From a virus, in the IMG/VR virus record IMGVR_UViG_3300020463_000016, positions 1-64,000 of that record: a stretch of DNA of 64,000 nucleotides; one strand, given 5' to 3'. Below, one piece after another: positions 7,624 through 15,471 of this stretch; position 1 is the stretch's first letter, and each line of letters opens with the position of its first letter. Under the pieces are notes generated by a model. That model made no database searches. It saw nothing but the letters and a program-made list of their open reading frames with translations, and was not told the origin of the DNA. Position numbers and translations under genes: made by a program.

Positions 7624-9746
7624 TAGCTAATTCCGTTTATTACCCAACCATTGGTAGCGTCTGTATAAAACAGTTCAAAAGATGAAGTTTGTTCATCTAA
7701 TACCAAAGAGGTAGTTCTCATTATTTTTTCTGACCCATTAGGGTTTATTGTCCATACAAATGCCGATTGGCTATATAAACCATTGGCATCAAAAGCTGAT
7801 AAGTTAGTAAACTTAATACTATCGCCTGCAACACCGGCTGGTAAAGTTAAAGTTCTATCCGCAGCTATATTACTTAATATATAATACTTCCACGCTACCG
7901 CTGTTGCGTTGGCTGTTAAAGCACCTCCATATTCATATCCTTGTTTTAATACAACCGCACCGTTTAAACCAGCGGCTGATACTATAAGATTATTAAAATC
8001 TATAGAAGTTGCAGGTACATTGTTATTACCCCCAAAATCATAGTTTGCTCCATTTGCAGAAGCAAGTACATTTAAAGGGTTATGAGATACTGCTTTACTT
8101 GATGGATCATAATATAAAAAATTTGCTTTTGGAGCTGTTGGTATATCATTTAGTTTAACAACCTCAGAATTAACATTAAATTCGCTAGTGTTAATAGTTA
8201 GCGCTCCACTCCCCTGCTTACCAAAGGTAAAACTATCGTTAACGTCGTTTGTAGTGACTACTTGATATATATTTACTGAAGTGTCATTTATTAACTGCCC
8301 TTGAGCTGGAAATGCTGTAGTGTAAGTTGATTCTACAAAATATAAAGATTGATTTGTAGGTATTACCCCAAACACCGTATTTATTGAAGCGAAGTTAGAA
8401 GTGCTTGTTACTACACTTGTAGCGCCGCTTGTTATTGAAACACCTGAAACAGACGCAGGAGAAGTTACTGCTTGAAATAAAGCGCCGTTGCTTTGTCTTA
8501 CTCCATAAAACATTCTACCCATTGTTATATTTCCTGAAGGGCCTGCTAAAGCCTCTGAAAGTCCCGGAAGTATGGCTGCTACACCAGAGTTTAATTCTGG
8601 AAGTGTAAAGTAATTAGATGCAACCTGCAGTTTGGTGAGTGTGCCTTGATTGGTTAACCCTGATAAATCTGATGGGTTTCCTGCTACTGCAGCAATTTGT
8701 GCACCTGTTGGTACACCACTTGAGTTTTGCAAAGATATACCAGAAGCAGATAATACAGCTCTTGTACCATCTGTTGCAATTGCTGTAACAGTATTTTGGC
8801 CCATAATTGTACGACCATCATTTGTTGTGGTATTAGAATCTACCACTAAATCTTGAGTGAACCTAGTAGAGTTAGATATTATAGTAGAGCCGTTACCCGA
8901 TATTAATAAGTCAGATCCGTCTGTTCCTAAAGCAACATTAGGTGCAGTATCACCAAAAACAATACTAGACTCCGAATCTTTCATGTTTATGGCACCATGC
9001 ACATTTAAATTCCTAGGATCATTATTAGGATTGTCTGTCCCAATTGTAACGTCTCCAGAATCAATTAATAAATCTCTTGTAATTTTTAAATCTCCAATTA
9101 CTTGAGTTTCAATTTGTTGTGCCCCTGTTAAAAATGTAAAAGATGTAAAAGCAACTTGACCACCTGTATATGCTTCATTTAATGTTACATTAAAACAAAA
9201 TTCTGTGTATTTATTGCTACCATTTGTAACGTATTTACTATCGTTGGCTGCAGGTGATGTAGCAGTAAATGTAGGTGCATTAAAAGAAGTTACGGTGCCC
9301 GTGTAGGTAGCCCCACCCAGAACACCGGTAAAAGTTGCTGAATTTGTTGCAAAGTCAGCAAGATCATAATCAAGGGCGAACTGCCCGTCATTATAATCTC
9401 TTATGATTAAAAACACTTGACCTGTACCAAGTGTATTTAAATATATATCAGCTCCGGTATTTACCGTAGAGCTTTTTAGCACTACATTTGAAAGCGTTGA
9501 CCCTGCAAGAGTTCTTACAAGTGATTTTTCAAATGCTGTACCTTCTCTGTTTACTGAAAGAAAGAAGCCTAAAGGTACTACATCAGGTATAGCGGCCGTT
9601 GTTTGGTCGCCCGTTATGTAGGCTTTTAGACTGTCTATAGTATAATTTTTAGTTGCTAATGCGGAACTTGAGTTTGCATCAGTACCCAAAAGCTTATCAC
9701 TACCTTCTACAGTAGAGTCTATGGTATATGTACTGATCCTAGCCAT
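7623..9746 (-). CDS. Tail fibre protein (707 aa)
   Basis: N-terminus 'MARISTYTIDSTVEGSDKLLGTD' matches that of the 1460-residue fibre, so both probably attach through the same base. The middle is beta-rich and Asn/Thr/Ser-rich with no catalytic motif. The last 100 residues are the shared cap domain (TANATAVAWKYYIL, RTLTLPAG, DSIKFTN, SSFELFYTD, WVING). Its ATG overlaps the TAA of the 45-residue gene before it. Either a second fibre type or a fibre-base protein. Confidence 0.85.
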   Translation of the reverse strand: MARISTYTIDSTVEGSDKLLGTDANSSSALATKNYTIDSLKAYITGDQTTAAIPDVVPLGFFLSVNREGTAFEKSLVRTLAGSTLSNVVLKSSTVNTGADIYLNTLGTGQVFLIIRDYNDGQFALDYDLADFATNSATFTGVLGGATYTGTVTSFNAPTFTATSPAANDSKYVTNGSNKYTEFCFNVTLNEAYTGGQVAFTSFTFLTGAQQIETQVIGDLKITRDLLIDSGDVTIGTDNPNNDPRNLNVHGAINMKDSESSIVFGDTAPNVALGTDGSDLLISGNGSTIISNSTRFTQDLVVDSNTTTNDGRTIMGQNTVTAIATDGTRAVLSASGISLQNSSGVPTGAQIAAVAGNPSDLSGLTNQGTLTKLQVASNYFTLPELNSGVAAILPGLSEALAGPSGNITMGRMFYGVRQSNGALFQAVTSPASVSGVSITSGATSVVTSTSNFASINTVFGVIPTNQSLYFVESTYTTAFPAQGQLINDTSVNIYQVVTTNDVNDSFTFGKQGSGALTINTSEFNVNSEVVKLNDIPTAPKANFLYYDPSSKAVSHNPLNVLASANGANYDFGGNNNVPATSIDFNNLIVSAAGLNGAVVLKQGYEYGGALTANATAVAWKYYILSNIAADRTLTLPAGVAGDSIKFTNLSAFDANGLYSQSAFVWTINPNGSEKIMRTTSLVLDEQTSSFELFYTDATNGWVINGIS

Positions 9747-9883
9747 TATTTATTCTTTAGTTGTGTTCCGTTAGCACTATCTTTTATTCTTTTAGTTACC
9801 GGCTTCATGCAGTTATAGTCTGACGCTTTATCAGACTTAATCTTAATTCCAGGTAATCCGTTGTATAAGTTTAATCCTTCCAT
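9746..9883 (-). CDS. Small hypothetical protein (45 aa)
   Basis: ATG at 9881-9883 and TAA at 9746-9748, the stop overlapping the next ATG by one base. The protein begins MEGLNLYNGLPGIKIKSD and is mildly basic. It fills what would otherwise be the only gap in this stretch of the operon, which supports it being translated. Not recognised. Confidence 0.6.
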   Translation of the reverse strand: MEGLNLYNGLPGIKIKSDKASDYNCMKPVTKRIKDSANGTQLKNK

Positions 9884-9894
9884 CTTGTTTCTTT

Positions 9895-10251
9895 TTATGC
9901 GTCAGTTATTAATGCAGCCACTACAGCGTTAACTTTTATAGTATCACCGGTTGCAAATTTATATGATTGTTGTATGCCTTCTGGCGTTTTGAGCATTATT
10001 ATTTGATACTCAACGCCTCCACTTGTTACAGTTATAGTTGCTGTAACACTGTTTGGTCTAACCTTAACATCAAAAACTAAATCGGCAAGAGTTGTATTGT
10101 AAGTACCGTTAGCATTTTTGTTAGGGCCATTTGTCATAAATTCTCTTAATACCACACCTGTTATGCTTACACCATTTGCAGGTACTGCAGACGAGTAAGT
10201 TACTTCACCAGTTGTACTATTAATAGAAGGAGTTATAGCTAAAAATCCCAT
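9895..10251 (-). CDS. Small beta-rich virion protein (118 aa)
   Basis: Unrecognised. The composition (alternating Val/Thr/Ser, 'SVTATITVTSGG', 'GDTIKVNAVVAALITDA') fits an all-beta structural protein, perhaps an Ig-like decoration or fibre-connector domain. It sits between the wHTH-like gene and the fibre genes in the same operon. No Cys, no enzyme motif. Confidence 0.65.
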   Translation of the reverse strand: MGFLAITPSINSTTGEVTYSSAVPANGVSITGVVLREFMTNGPNKNANGTYNTTLADLVFDVKVRPNSVTATITVTSGGVEYQIIMLKTPEGIQQSYKFATGDTIKVNAVVAALITDA

Positions 10252-10254
10252 TTT

Positions 10255-10704
10255 TTATTTTTTTTGTTTGTTAAATTTTTTAATTGCTTGGCTATATACT
10301 TTGTCTATGTAACGTTCACGTTTCATTATTTTATTACGTTTAGTAGACTCAGGTAAGCTTTCTTCACCTATAAGTATCTTATATACTCTTGTTATAAGAT
10401 GCTTTCCTTTGTAGCTTATTTTATATTTATTATGATCTCCTATTCTGCCTTTGCCCATATGTACTTTTTCAATCCAGCCTTCTTTCTGCAATCTGTAAAA
10501 TCTTGTTTTATCCCAAGAATAATACAAAGTACCATCTTTAAAGTCTTGAATTGTAAAATACACTATTGGATCTAAGTAAAATAAAAGTTCTAAATCTGCT
10601 ACACCTAAATTATTATTTACACAAGCCCATCTAGAAACTAACCTATAATTTTTTAAAAAATCTACTTTTAACTCACCTCTTTCAATAAAATCGGATCTGT
10701 CCAT
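10255..10704 (-). CDS. Winged-helix (MarR-like) DNA-binding protein candidate (149 aa)
   Basis: Residues 35-105 have the pattern of a winged helix: 'VADLELLFYLDP', a helix 'TIQDFKD', then 'TRFYRLQKEGWIEKV' as a likely recognition helix, followed by a basic beta wing 'KYKISYKGKHLITRVY'. The C-terminal 35 residues are strongly basic. This layout is common in MarR-like proteins of Bacteroidota phages. Its ATG overlaps the stop of groES by one base, so it is translated with the chaperonins. It may regulate the late genes or be a virion DNA-binding protein; both are inference. Confidence 0.6.
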   Translation of the reverse strand: MDRSDFIERGELKVDFLKNYRLVSRWACVNNNLGVADLELLFYLDPIVYFTIQDFKDGTLYYSWDKTRFYRLQKEGWIEKVHMGKGRIGDHNKYKISYKGKHLITRVYKILIGEESLPESTKRNKIMKRERYIDKVYSQAIKKFNKQKK

Positions 10705-10955
10705 TATAGGATGGCAACTATGTCTCGTAGAGATATAACTTTATGTATTTCATTATTATACTCTACCTCATGACCTGCTACTTTGTCATATAATATTTTT
10801 TGCTCTGTTTGTATAGAATCAGGGCCAGAAGATATAATAATACCTTTTTTGTATCTTATTTCTTCATGCTTATCTGCTAACTCTAAACCACCTGCTGTTT
10901 TTTTATTTTTTTCAGCAATGTCTTTAATAATCAAATAATTACCTATTGCTTTCAT
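10704..10955 (-). CDS. groES: Co-chaperonin GroES (gp31-like), 83 aa
   Basis: Caps the chaperonin ring and controls release of folded substrate. From the ATG at 10953-10955 the protein begins MKAIGNYLIIKDI, the first strand of a GroES fold. A mobile-loop-like segment around residues 17-28 (KKTAGGLELADK) follows, then 'KGIIISSGPD', 'ILYDKVAGHEV' and 'VISLRDIVAIL', the last being the canonical C-terminal strand. An upstream in-frame ATG at 10982 would add nine residues but overlaps groEL by 31 bases. The internal ATG overlaps the groEL stop as ATGA, like other gene pairs here, so I prefer it. Sequence is far from cellular GroES, as with T4 gp31. Confidence 0.8.
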   Translation of the reverse strand: MKAIGNYLIIKDIAEKNKKTAGGLELADKHEEIRYKKGIIISSGPDSIQTEQKILYDKVAGHEVEYNNEIHKVISLRDIVAIL

Positions 10956-12535
10956 TCTTCTCTGACATTTGAAATTACACAATCAGTTGAAAGAATAGTT
11001 GCAGCAACAGACACGGCATTATTCAATGCTGTTTTTGTAACAAGTAAAGGATCGACAATTCCAACATCAGTCATTCTTTTTACACAGCCACAGGTAACAT
11101 CAACGCCTTCTCCCCACTTAGTTAAAGTATAGGAAGCAGGTTGTAAACCAGCATTAGTAAGTATTTTGGTAAATGGTGCTGCAAGTGCAGACTGCAATAT
11201 CTGTAAACCTGTTAGCATGGCTCCGTTTAATTTCATAACTCCGGTATCCATCACTGCAGCATACGCAAGGGCAGAACCACCACCTGGTAGTATACCTTCT
11301 TTCTTAGCTGCACGAACTGCGTGTATAGCATCATCTACTCTGTCTTGTTTTTCTTTTAACTCAACTTCTGTATCAGCGCCTACATATATAACAGACACTC
11401 CACCTGAAAGTAAAGCTAATCGATCATTTAGATGTTTAGTCATTGCATAATGATCTTCTTTGTCAAGAACAGTTTTTAAATACTCAACTCTCTCTTGCAC
11501 TTCTTTTGGTTTGTCTTCAACCATAAGTACAGTACCGTCTTTATCTGAAATGGCTTTATCAGCCGACCCTAGCATGTCAGGGGTGATCGAATCAATAGAA
11601 TCACCCAGTGTTTCATCAAACACCTTAGCACCGACAAGCAACGCTAAATCTTCTAGTATATCTTTTCTCTTAAGTCCAAAACTAGGAGGATCTATTACGT
11701 TGACCTTAATGTTGCCTTTAACCTTATTCATTGATAGCGCCGCTAGCGGTTGCGACTCTAAAGGGGCAACAAGGAGTATTGAGCGATTGGACTTAATCGC
11801 GTACTCCAAGATTTCTTGTATTTTCCGCATATTAACAATATCTGATACGCTAAGGAAAATAAGAGGATTGTCAAGTTCTGTTATTTCTTTTTCATTATTT
11901 GTATAAAAATGAGGGGTTTTACTTACAGAACCAATTTTAGTACCCTGAACCGCTTTTATGAAAGTATCGCTAGTAGGAGAGCTCTCCATTGTAACTACAC
12001 CATTATCTCCAGCTTTTGTAAAAGCTTCAGCTATAGTTTCACCTAACTCTATATCGTTATTAGCAGATATAGTAGACACTTGCATTAGTTTATCTTCTTC
12101 AACAGGTATTGCTTTTTTATTTAATATCTTAATGATATGTTCTTTGTAAAGCTCCATACCTTTTCTTACATCTCTAAAAGAGTGCTCGAATGCTTTTTCA
12201 GAATAGTAGTAATCGATGATAGCTTTTGTAAGCACTATAGAAGTTGTTGTGCCGTCCCCTGCTATTGCAGCAGTTTTCTGTGCGGCTTGCTTCATCATAG
12301 ATACTGCAAGATTTTCTATTGGGTTCTGTAGTAAAATACTATTTGCTACAGTAACGCCGTCTTTTGTTACCTGCGGACCTCCGAAGTCGTCTTCTATAAT
12401 AACAGTTTTACCGCTGGCTCCTAAAGTTGAACCAACGGCATTTGCTATCTTGTTTATTCCTTTAATTAGTTTTTCTTTGGCTTCACCGTCAAAATACATT
12501 TTTTTGACAAGCTTAGGCCCACCGAATTGTGCCAT
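10952..12535 (-). CDS. groEL: Chaperonin GroEL (527 aa)
   Basis: ATP-driven folding chamber. ATPase residues are kept: TKDG with Asp59 (Asp52 of E. coli GroEL), GDGTTT at 93-98 with Asp94 (Asp87), and 'RVDDAIHAVRAAKKEGILPGGG' near 393-414 with the Asp398 equivalent. Equatorial, intermediate and apical regions are present at about normal length. The protein ends 'TDCVISNVREE', so the flexible Gly-Gly-Met tail of cellular GroEL is missing. It is the first gene of a groEL-groES pair in the virion-side operon, between small basic proteins and fibre genes. Phage chaperonins are known in some large phages; substrates here are unknown, but capsid or fibre proteins are the obvious candidates. Confidence 0.95.
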   Translation of the reverse strand: MAQFGGPKLVKKMYFDGEAKEKLIKGINKIANAVGSTLGASGKTVIIEDDFGGPQVTKDGVTVANSILLQNPIENLAVSMMKQAAQKTAAIAGDGTTTSIVLTKAIIDYYYSEKAFEHSFRDVRKGMELYKEHIIKILNKKAIPVEEDKLMQVSTISANNDIELGETIAEAFTKAGDNGVVTMESSPTSDTFIKAVQGTKIGSVSKTPHFYTNNEKEITELDNPLIFLSVSDIVNMRKIQEILEYAIKSNRSILLVAPLESQPLAALSMNKVKGNIKVNVIDPPSFGLKRKDILEDLALLVGAKVFDETLGDSIDSITPDMLGSADKAISDKDGTVLMVEDKPKEVQERVEYLKTVLDKEDHYAMTKHLNDRLALLSGGVSVIYVGADTEVELKEKQDRVDDAIHAVRAAKKEGILPGGGSALAYAAVMDTGVMKLNGAMLTGLQILQSALAAPFTKILTNAGLQPASYTLTKWGEGVDVTCGCVKRMTDVGIVDPLLVTKTALNNAVSVAATILSTDCVISNVREE

Positions 12536-12563
12536 TTGATTTGATTTAATTTATATAATTATA

Positions 12564-12866
12564 TTAACAATTCCACTTACGTCTTGCAGCTCTACCTCTT
12601 TCTGAGGTCCAGCTTTTAGACCTAGCGCAGAATGACTTTCTACGTTTTGCAGCCTTGCTTCCTCTTTTTAGTTTAGAAGGAGGAGTTGTAACCGCTGTCT
12701 TAAGTTTGCTACCAGGATTATCTCTACGATACTTAGCAACACCCTTACTAGTCATTCCGCCGCCGGCTTTCTTGCCTTTACCACCCTTTTTGTTTACTTT
12801 AGCGTAATATCCAAGCGACTTTTTTTTAGAAGGTGCAGGTGGCTTACGTCTTTTTTTAGGAGGCAT
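12564..12866 (-). CDS. Small basic DUF6321-like protein (100 aa)
   Basis: Very Lys/Arg-rich. The C-terminal half has the signature 'KTAVTTPPSKLKRGSKAAK', then 'RRKSFCARSKSW' and a terminal 'RRKWNC', with conserved Cys in the SFCAR and WNC positions. I recognise this as the DUF6321-type family of marine phages and giant viruses; that name is from memory, not a search. Function of the family is unknown. Location in a run of five similar small basic proteins suggests a virion or DNA-packaging role. Confidence 0.8.
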   Translation of the reverse strand: MPPKKRRKPPAPSKKKSLGYYAKVNKKGGKGKKAGGGMTSKGVAKYRRDNPGSKLKTAVTTPPSKLKRGSKAAKRRKSFCARSKSWTSERGRAARRKWNC

Positions 12867-12871
12867 TAATT

Positions 12872-13198
12872 TTAACCTAGTATATTTTTACCACTAGAAC
12901 GATTTGAACCAAGACCCATTTTTATACTTGAAGTCTTTTTACCTTTTGATTTTTCTTTTTGTTTTCTGTAGTATTCTAGTTTTTCTTCTGTAGTCATACC
13001 TTCAGTACCTAACTTTCTTTTTTTTCCTTCTTTTCCCTCGTGTCCCATATTTGCAGGAGAATGGCCCATATTAGTTGGAGCCGGTTTACCGTAGTTAGTA
13101 GGATGACCCATATTTAGCACTGCATCATCGTTTTTGAAGGTTCCTTCGGTGTCTACTTCTTTAGAACCGGGGTTCATTTTAAAAATTGGTGTGTTCAT
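12872..13198 (-). CDS. Small Gly/Asn/Met repeat protein (108 aa)
   Basis: Unrecognised. Residues 28-54 contain repeated 'NMGH' units (NMGHPTN, NMGHSPA, NMGHEG) separated by Pro-rich linkers; the C-terminal half is Lys-rich. It looks largely disordered. Sits among the small basic proteins. The His/Met-rich repeat could bind metal, but nothing beyond composition supports that. Confidence 0.65.
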   Translation of the reverse strand: MNTPIFKMNPGSKEVDTEGTFKNDDAVLNMGHPTNYGKPAPTNMGHSPANMGHEGKEGKKRKLGTEGMTTEEKLEYYRKQKEKSKGKKTSSIKMGLGSNRSSGKNILG

Positions 13199-13201
13199 AA
13201 T

Positions 13202-13453
13202 TTAATATTTACGTTTTGTTTTAGTTTCTTTTTTTGTTCCTAAACCGTCGTTTCCGCGATTCTTTTTTATTGTTTTAAATTTACTATCTTTGTGATCGTA
13301 ATCTTTACCGGCCAGAGATCTACCCGCCTTCTTAGCAGCTCTACGTTTCTTTTGGCTATCTGCTCTTTTTCTTTTACGAGCTGGTGAGTTTGCATAACGC
13401 AAATCTCGTTTAGCCTTAGCCGCTCGGGCTTTAAGGGTTAATTTCTGACTCAT
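13202..13453 (-). CDS. Small basic conserved phage protein (83 aa)
   Basis: About half Lys/Arg/Ala. It contains 'NSPARKRKRADSQKKRRAAK' followed by 'GKDYDHKDSKFKTIKKNRGN', a pattern seen in many marine phage genomes next to virion genes and ending in 'GTKKETKTKRKY'. The GKDYDH segment is the best conserved part. Function unknown; high positive charge suggests nucleic-acid contact. The ATG overlaps the stop of the 148-residue gene by one base. Confidence 0.75.
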   Translation of the reverse strand: MSQKLTLKARAAKAKRDLRYANSPARKRKRADSQKKRRAAKKAGRSLAGKDYDHKDSKFKTIKKNRGNDGLGTKKETKTKRKY

Positions 13454-13899
13454 TATTCACAATCACATTTATCTTTACCACAGCTGCATCCCTGCATCAT
13501 TGTTAAAGCTTTATTTCTGTCATCAAAATCAAGAGCAGCTTTAAGAACAATTTTGTCCATAATGTCGTCTTGGTTTTCTAACATTTCTTTTTGCAAGTTA
13601 ATTACCATGTCTTCCAGATCATCTTTACCCTGTGTTAACATATCTATCTTAAGTTGCTTCTTTTCTATTTCTGACTTGAGTGAGTTTACATCATCTGGTT
13701 TAGATCCAGTGATGGTACTTATTACAAGTCCTATTGATGCACTTATTGTGCCGATAAGCATCATTACTACTTCTTTATTTGTGTCTAGTACAGGAAACTG
13801 TATCAGTACAACTATAATTCCTATAATAAAAAGGAATATAAACAACGACCCGATGTAATGACGGATTTCTTTGGCTACGCCGTTTCTTGGAAGTTTCAT
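13453..13899 (-). CDS. Two-span membrane protein with coiled coil and Cys-rich tail (148 aa)
   Basis: Two hydrophobic helices (about 16-36 and 43-64) are followed by a heptad-rich segment (75-115) and a tail 'CSCGKDKCDCE' with five Cys. The layout (two TMs, long cytoplasmic or periplasmic coiled coil) is compatible with a holin- or spanin-like protein or a virion membrane anchor. The Cys-rich tail could bind a metal ion. Not recognised as a named family. Confidence 0.7.
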   Translation of the reverse strand: MKLPRNGVAKEIRHYIGSLFIFLFIIGIIVVLIQFPVLDTNKEVVMMLIGTISASIGLVISTITGSKPDDVNSLKSEIEKKQLKIDMLTQGKDDLEDMVINLQKEMLENQDDIMDKIVLKAALDFDDRNKALTMMQGCSCGKDKCDCE

Positions 13900-14204
13900 T
13901 TTCTCTTTTTTCTTTTGGTTGATTTTCTGCGTATCTGAGATGTCTTTCTACCCATGCCTACGCGCTTTTTCTCGGCTACTGCCCGTTTCTTTTCCGAGGG
14001 TGACATTTCACTCCAAGTCTTAACGGTTTTACCGGATACACGCCTTGAGGGCCTACACTTCTTAGTATTCTTATTTTTACGCGAACCGCATACATTACCT
14101 TTTTCGTCGGTCCACTTTTCTTTAAACCACCTTTTAAGTGCTAGCCCTTTCTTAGTTTTTCTTACTGCCACCTTTATGCACTTTTTGTATAGGAAAGCTT
14201 GCAT
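13896..14204 (-). CDS. Small basic DUF5872-like protein (102 aa; 91 aa from GTG)
   Basis: Core segment 'KTKKGLALKRWFKEKWTDEK' followed by 'NVCGSRKNKNTKKCRPSRRV' and 'KTWSEMSPSEKKRAVAEKK' resembles the DUF5872 type found in phages and giant viruses (recognised from memory). The ATG at 14204 overlaps the preceding 53-residue gene by 53 bases. Family members usually begin MAVRKTKKG-like, so a GTG at 14169-14171, giving 91 residues, may be the true start. Function unknown. Confidence 0.75.
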   Translation of the reverse strand: MQAFLYKKCIKVAVRKTKKGLALKRWFKEKWTDEKGNVCGSRKNKNTKKCRPSRRVSGKTVKTWSEMSPSEKKRAVAEKKRVGMGRKTSQIRRKSTKRKKRK

Positions 14205-14313
14205 ATATAGAAGCCCCGGGGTGCTTTACAAACTTACCTGAGTGCTTCATTAATTTATATTGTCTACCAGATTTCATCCAGTGGAATCCTGCAGGTGCTT
14301 TTACTCTTTTCAT
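14152..14313 (-). CDS. Small conserved phage protein 'HWMKSG..YKLMKH' (53 aa)
   Basis: ATG at 14311-14313 overlaps the previous stop as ATGA; TAA at 14152-14154. The sequence 'PAGFHWMKSGRQYKLMKHSG', then 'FVKHPGASIYASFPIQKVHK', is a small protein I recognise as recurrent in marine phage genomes near virion genes. Basic and aromatic; no known function. Its short length makes it easy to miss, but the overlap with both neighbours supports translation. Confidence 0.7.
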   Translation of the reverse strand: MKRVKAPAGFHWMKSGRQYKLMKHSGKFVKHPGASIYASFPIQKVHKGGSKKN

Positions 14314-14714
14314 CTTGGAGCACCGAACATATTAATAGCCCCACCTATTCTTGCACGTTTCAGTCTTCCTAACCTGCCTAAAAATCCGCCTCTCCTTCTA
14401 TTTTGACCCATTTGTGCTGCTGCAGTTTCTTGCGCGGCTGCTGCTGCGCCTTGCACTTCTCCACCACCACCACCAATATTGTGTGCTTCTAGTGTACTAG
14501 CAGCTTCTTGTATCTTACTTATATCATCTTGAAAGTACAAAGGTGTGCCTGAGTTTACTGCTGAATCAGCTTTTCCTTTTGGATCAATTTTTCTTTGAAC
14601 GCCTTCTGGTAATGATTCGAACCCTTCATTAAAATCTAATGGCGTGCCGCAAGGCTTACTATTAGGACTCGTTCCTGGAGCGCCTAAACTTTGTGGTCCT
14701 ATTCCGTTTTTCAT
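14310..14714 (-). CDS. Hypothetical protein, Gly/Ala-rich with basic C-terminus (134 aa)
   Basis: Unrecognised. The N-terminal half is polar with 'GIGPQSLGAPGTSPNSKPCG'; residues 80-97 are a Gly/Ala/Gln-rich linker; residues 103-124 are Arg-rich (RRRGGFLGRLGRLKRAR). A basic C-terminal segment after a flexible linker suggests a virion-internal or DNA-contacting protein. Context only. Confidence 0.65.
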   Translation of the reverse strand: MKNGIGPQSLGAPGTSPNSKPCGTPLDFNEGFESLPEGVQRKIDPKGKADSAVNSGTPLYFQDDISKIQEAASTLEAHNIGGGGGEVQGAAAAAQETAAAQMGQNRRRGGFLGRLGRLKRARIGGAINMFGAPR

Positions 14715-14730
14715 ATTTTCTTTTTTTATT

Positions 14731-15309
14731 TTAAGAGTATGCTGTTATTTTAATTACTGGAGGACTAACAAACTCTACTCCAGATCCGCCACCGCCAGCG
14801 TAATGATACACTCCATTCATATAATACCTATAATTTGAACTGCCATAGCCAGACATAAAAACTTTAAAAGCCCTAGCACTGGTCCACGAAGCAACCTGCC
14901 CGGTAGCAATACTATCTGTTCCGTCTATATTTATAACTGCCTGAGGAGACACATTCATTTCATATGTGTATTGCTGCAGCTGAGTTCTTTTTGTTTGAGT
15001 TATTAAAGTATTATCTAAAGCTACGTAATAAGAGGGTGAAATATGAGTGTCATTGGGATAATACCTTAATTGCACCGCAGCTTCATAATAAACTTTAGTT
15101 GTACCCGCGGGTGGAGTATAAGATACAGCACACCCGGTGTTTTCTACAAATGAACTTGAAGTAACCGCAGTAATATTTGTTATATTAGGAGCAGTAAAAT
15201 TACCCGCACTTGTAGTAACTGTTTTACCATCTGCGTAGTAAACGATCTGCTCTAGTATATTACCGAACGATGCATCTATTAAATTCTGCTTTACTTTAGT
15301 CCGGCTCAT
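14731..15309 (-). CDS. Beta-rich virion protein of the YTPP type (192 aa)
   Basis: Residues 60-85 hold 'VSYTPPAGTTKVYYEA', the hallmark shared with the partial protein at the left window edge. The C-terminal half contains 'SARAFKVFMSGYGSSNYRYY' and a Gly-rich turn before the final strands. Such proteins are frequent around tail genes of marine cyano- and pelagiphages. The ATG overlaps the stop of the 54-residue basic gene as ATGA. Likely a tail or head decoration protein. Confidence 0.75.
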   Translation of the reverse strand: MSRTKVKQNLIDASFGNILEQIVYYADGKTVTTSAGNFTAPNITNITAVTSSSFVENTGCAVSYTPPAGTTKVYYEAAVQLRYYPNDTHISPSYYVALDNTLITQTKRTQLQQYTYEMNVSPQAVINIDGTDSIATGQVASWTSARAFKVFMSGYGSSNYRYYMNGVYHYAGGGGSGVEFVSPPVIKITAYS

Positions 15310-15470
15310 TTTTTCTTACGTTTAGGTCCACCTCTTTTACGGCACTTAGCAATAGCACCCGAGGCATATGCCGATGGAAATACTCTATATCTAGACTTCA
15401 CGCTGTGGTAGCAGGCGTCTTTTTTTGACCCCGTCTTCTTTTTTGCTTTGCTTCTTCTTTTTACCGGCAT
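15306..15470 (-). CDS. Small basic 'DACYHSVKSRY' protein (54 aa)
   Basis: ATG at 15468-15470; TGA at 15306-15308, overlapping the next ATG. After a Lys-rich start (KRRSKAKKKTGSKK) comes 'DACYHSVKSRYRVFPSAYAS' and then 'GAIAKCRKRGGPK'. This D-CYHKVK-RY-V-PSAYASG-L-KCRK pattern is a well-known small protein motif in marine phages and some large DNA viruses, with two conserved Cys. Function unknown; one more of the basic cluster. Confidence 0.8.
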   Translation of the reverse strand: MPVKRRSKAKKKTGSKKDACYHSVKSRYRVFPSAYASGAIAKCRKRGGPKRKKK

Positions 15471-15471
15471 A

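Noticed and set aside
11166-12539. Plus-strand frames opposite groEL
   Set aside because: Antisense shadows of a clear GroEL gene; their sequence is the reverse reading of conserved chaperonin codons.
14614-14625. TTCGAA-like T-loop match
   Set aside because: Falls inside the coding sequence of the 134-residue protein and has no acceptor stem; not a tRNA.
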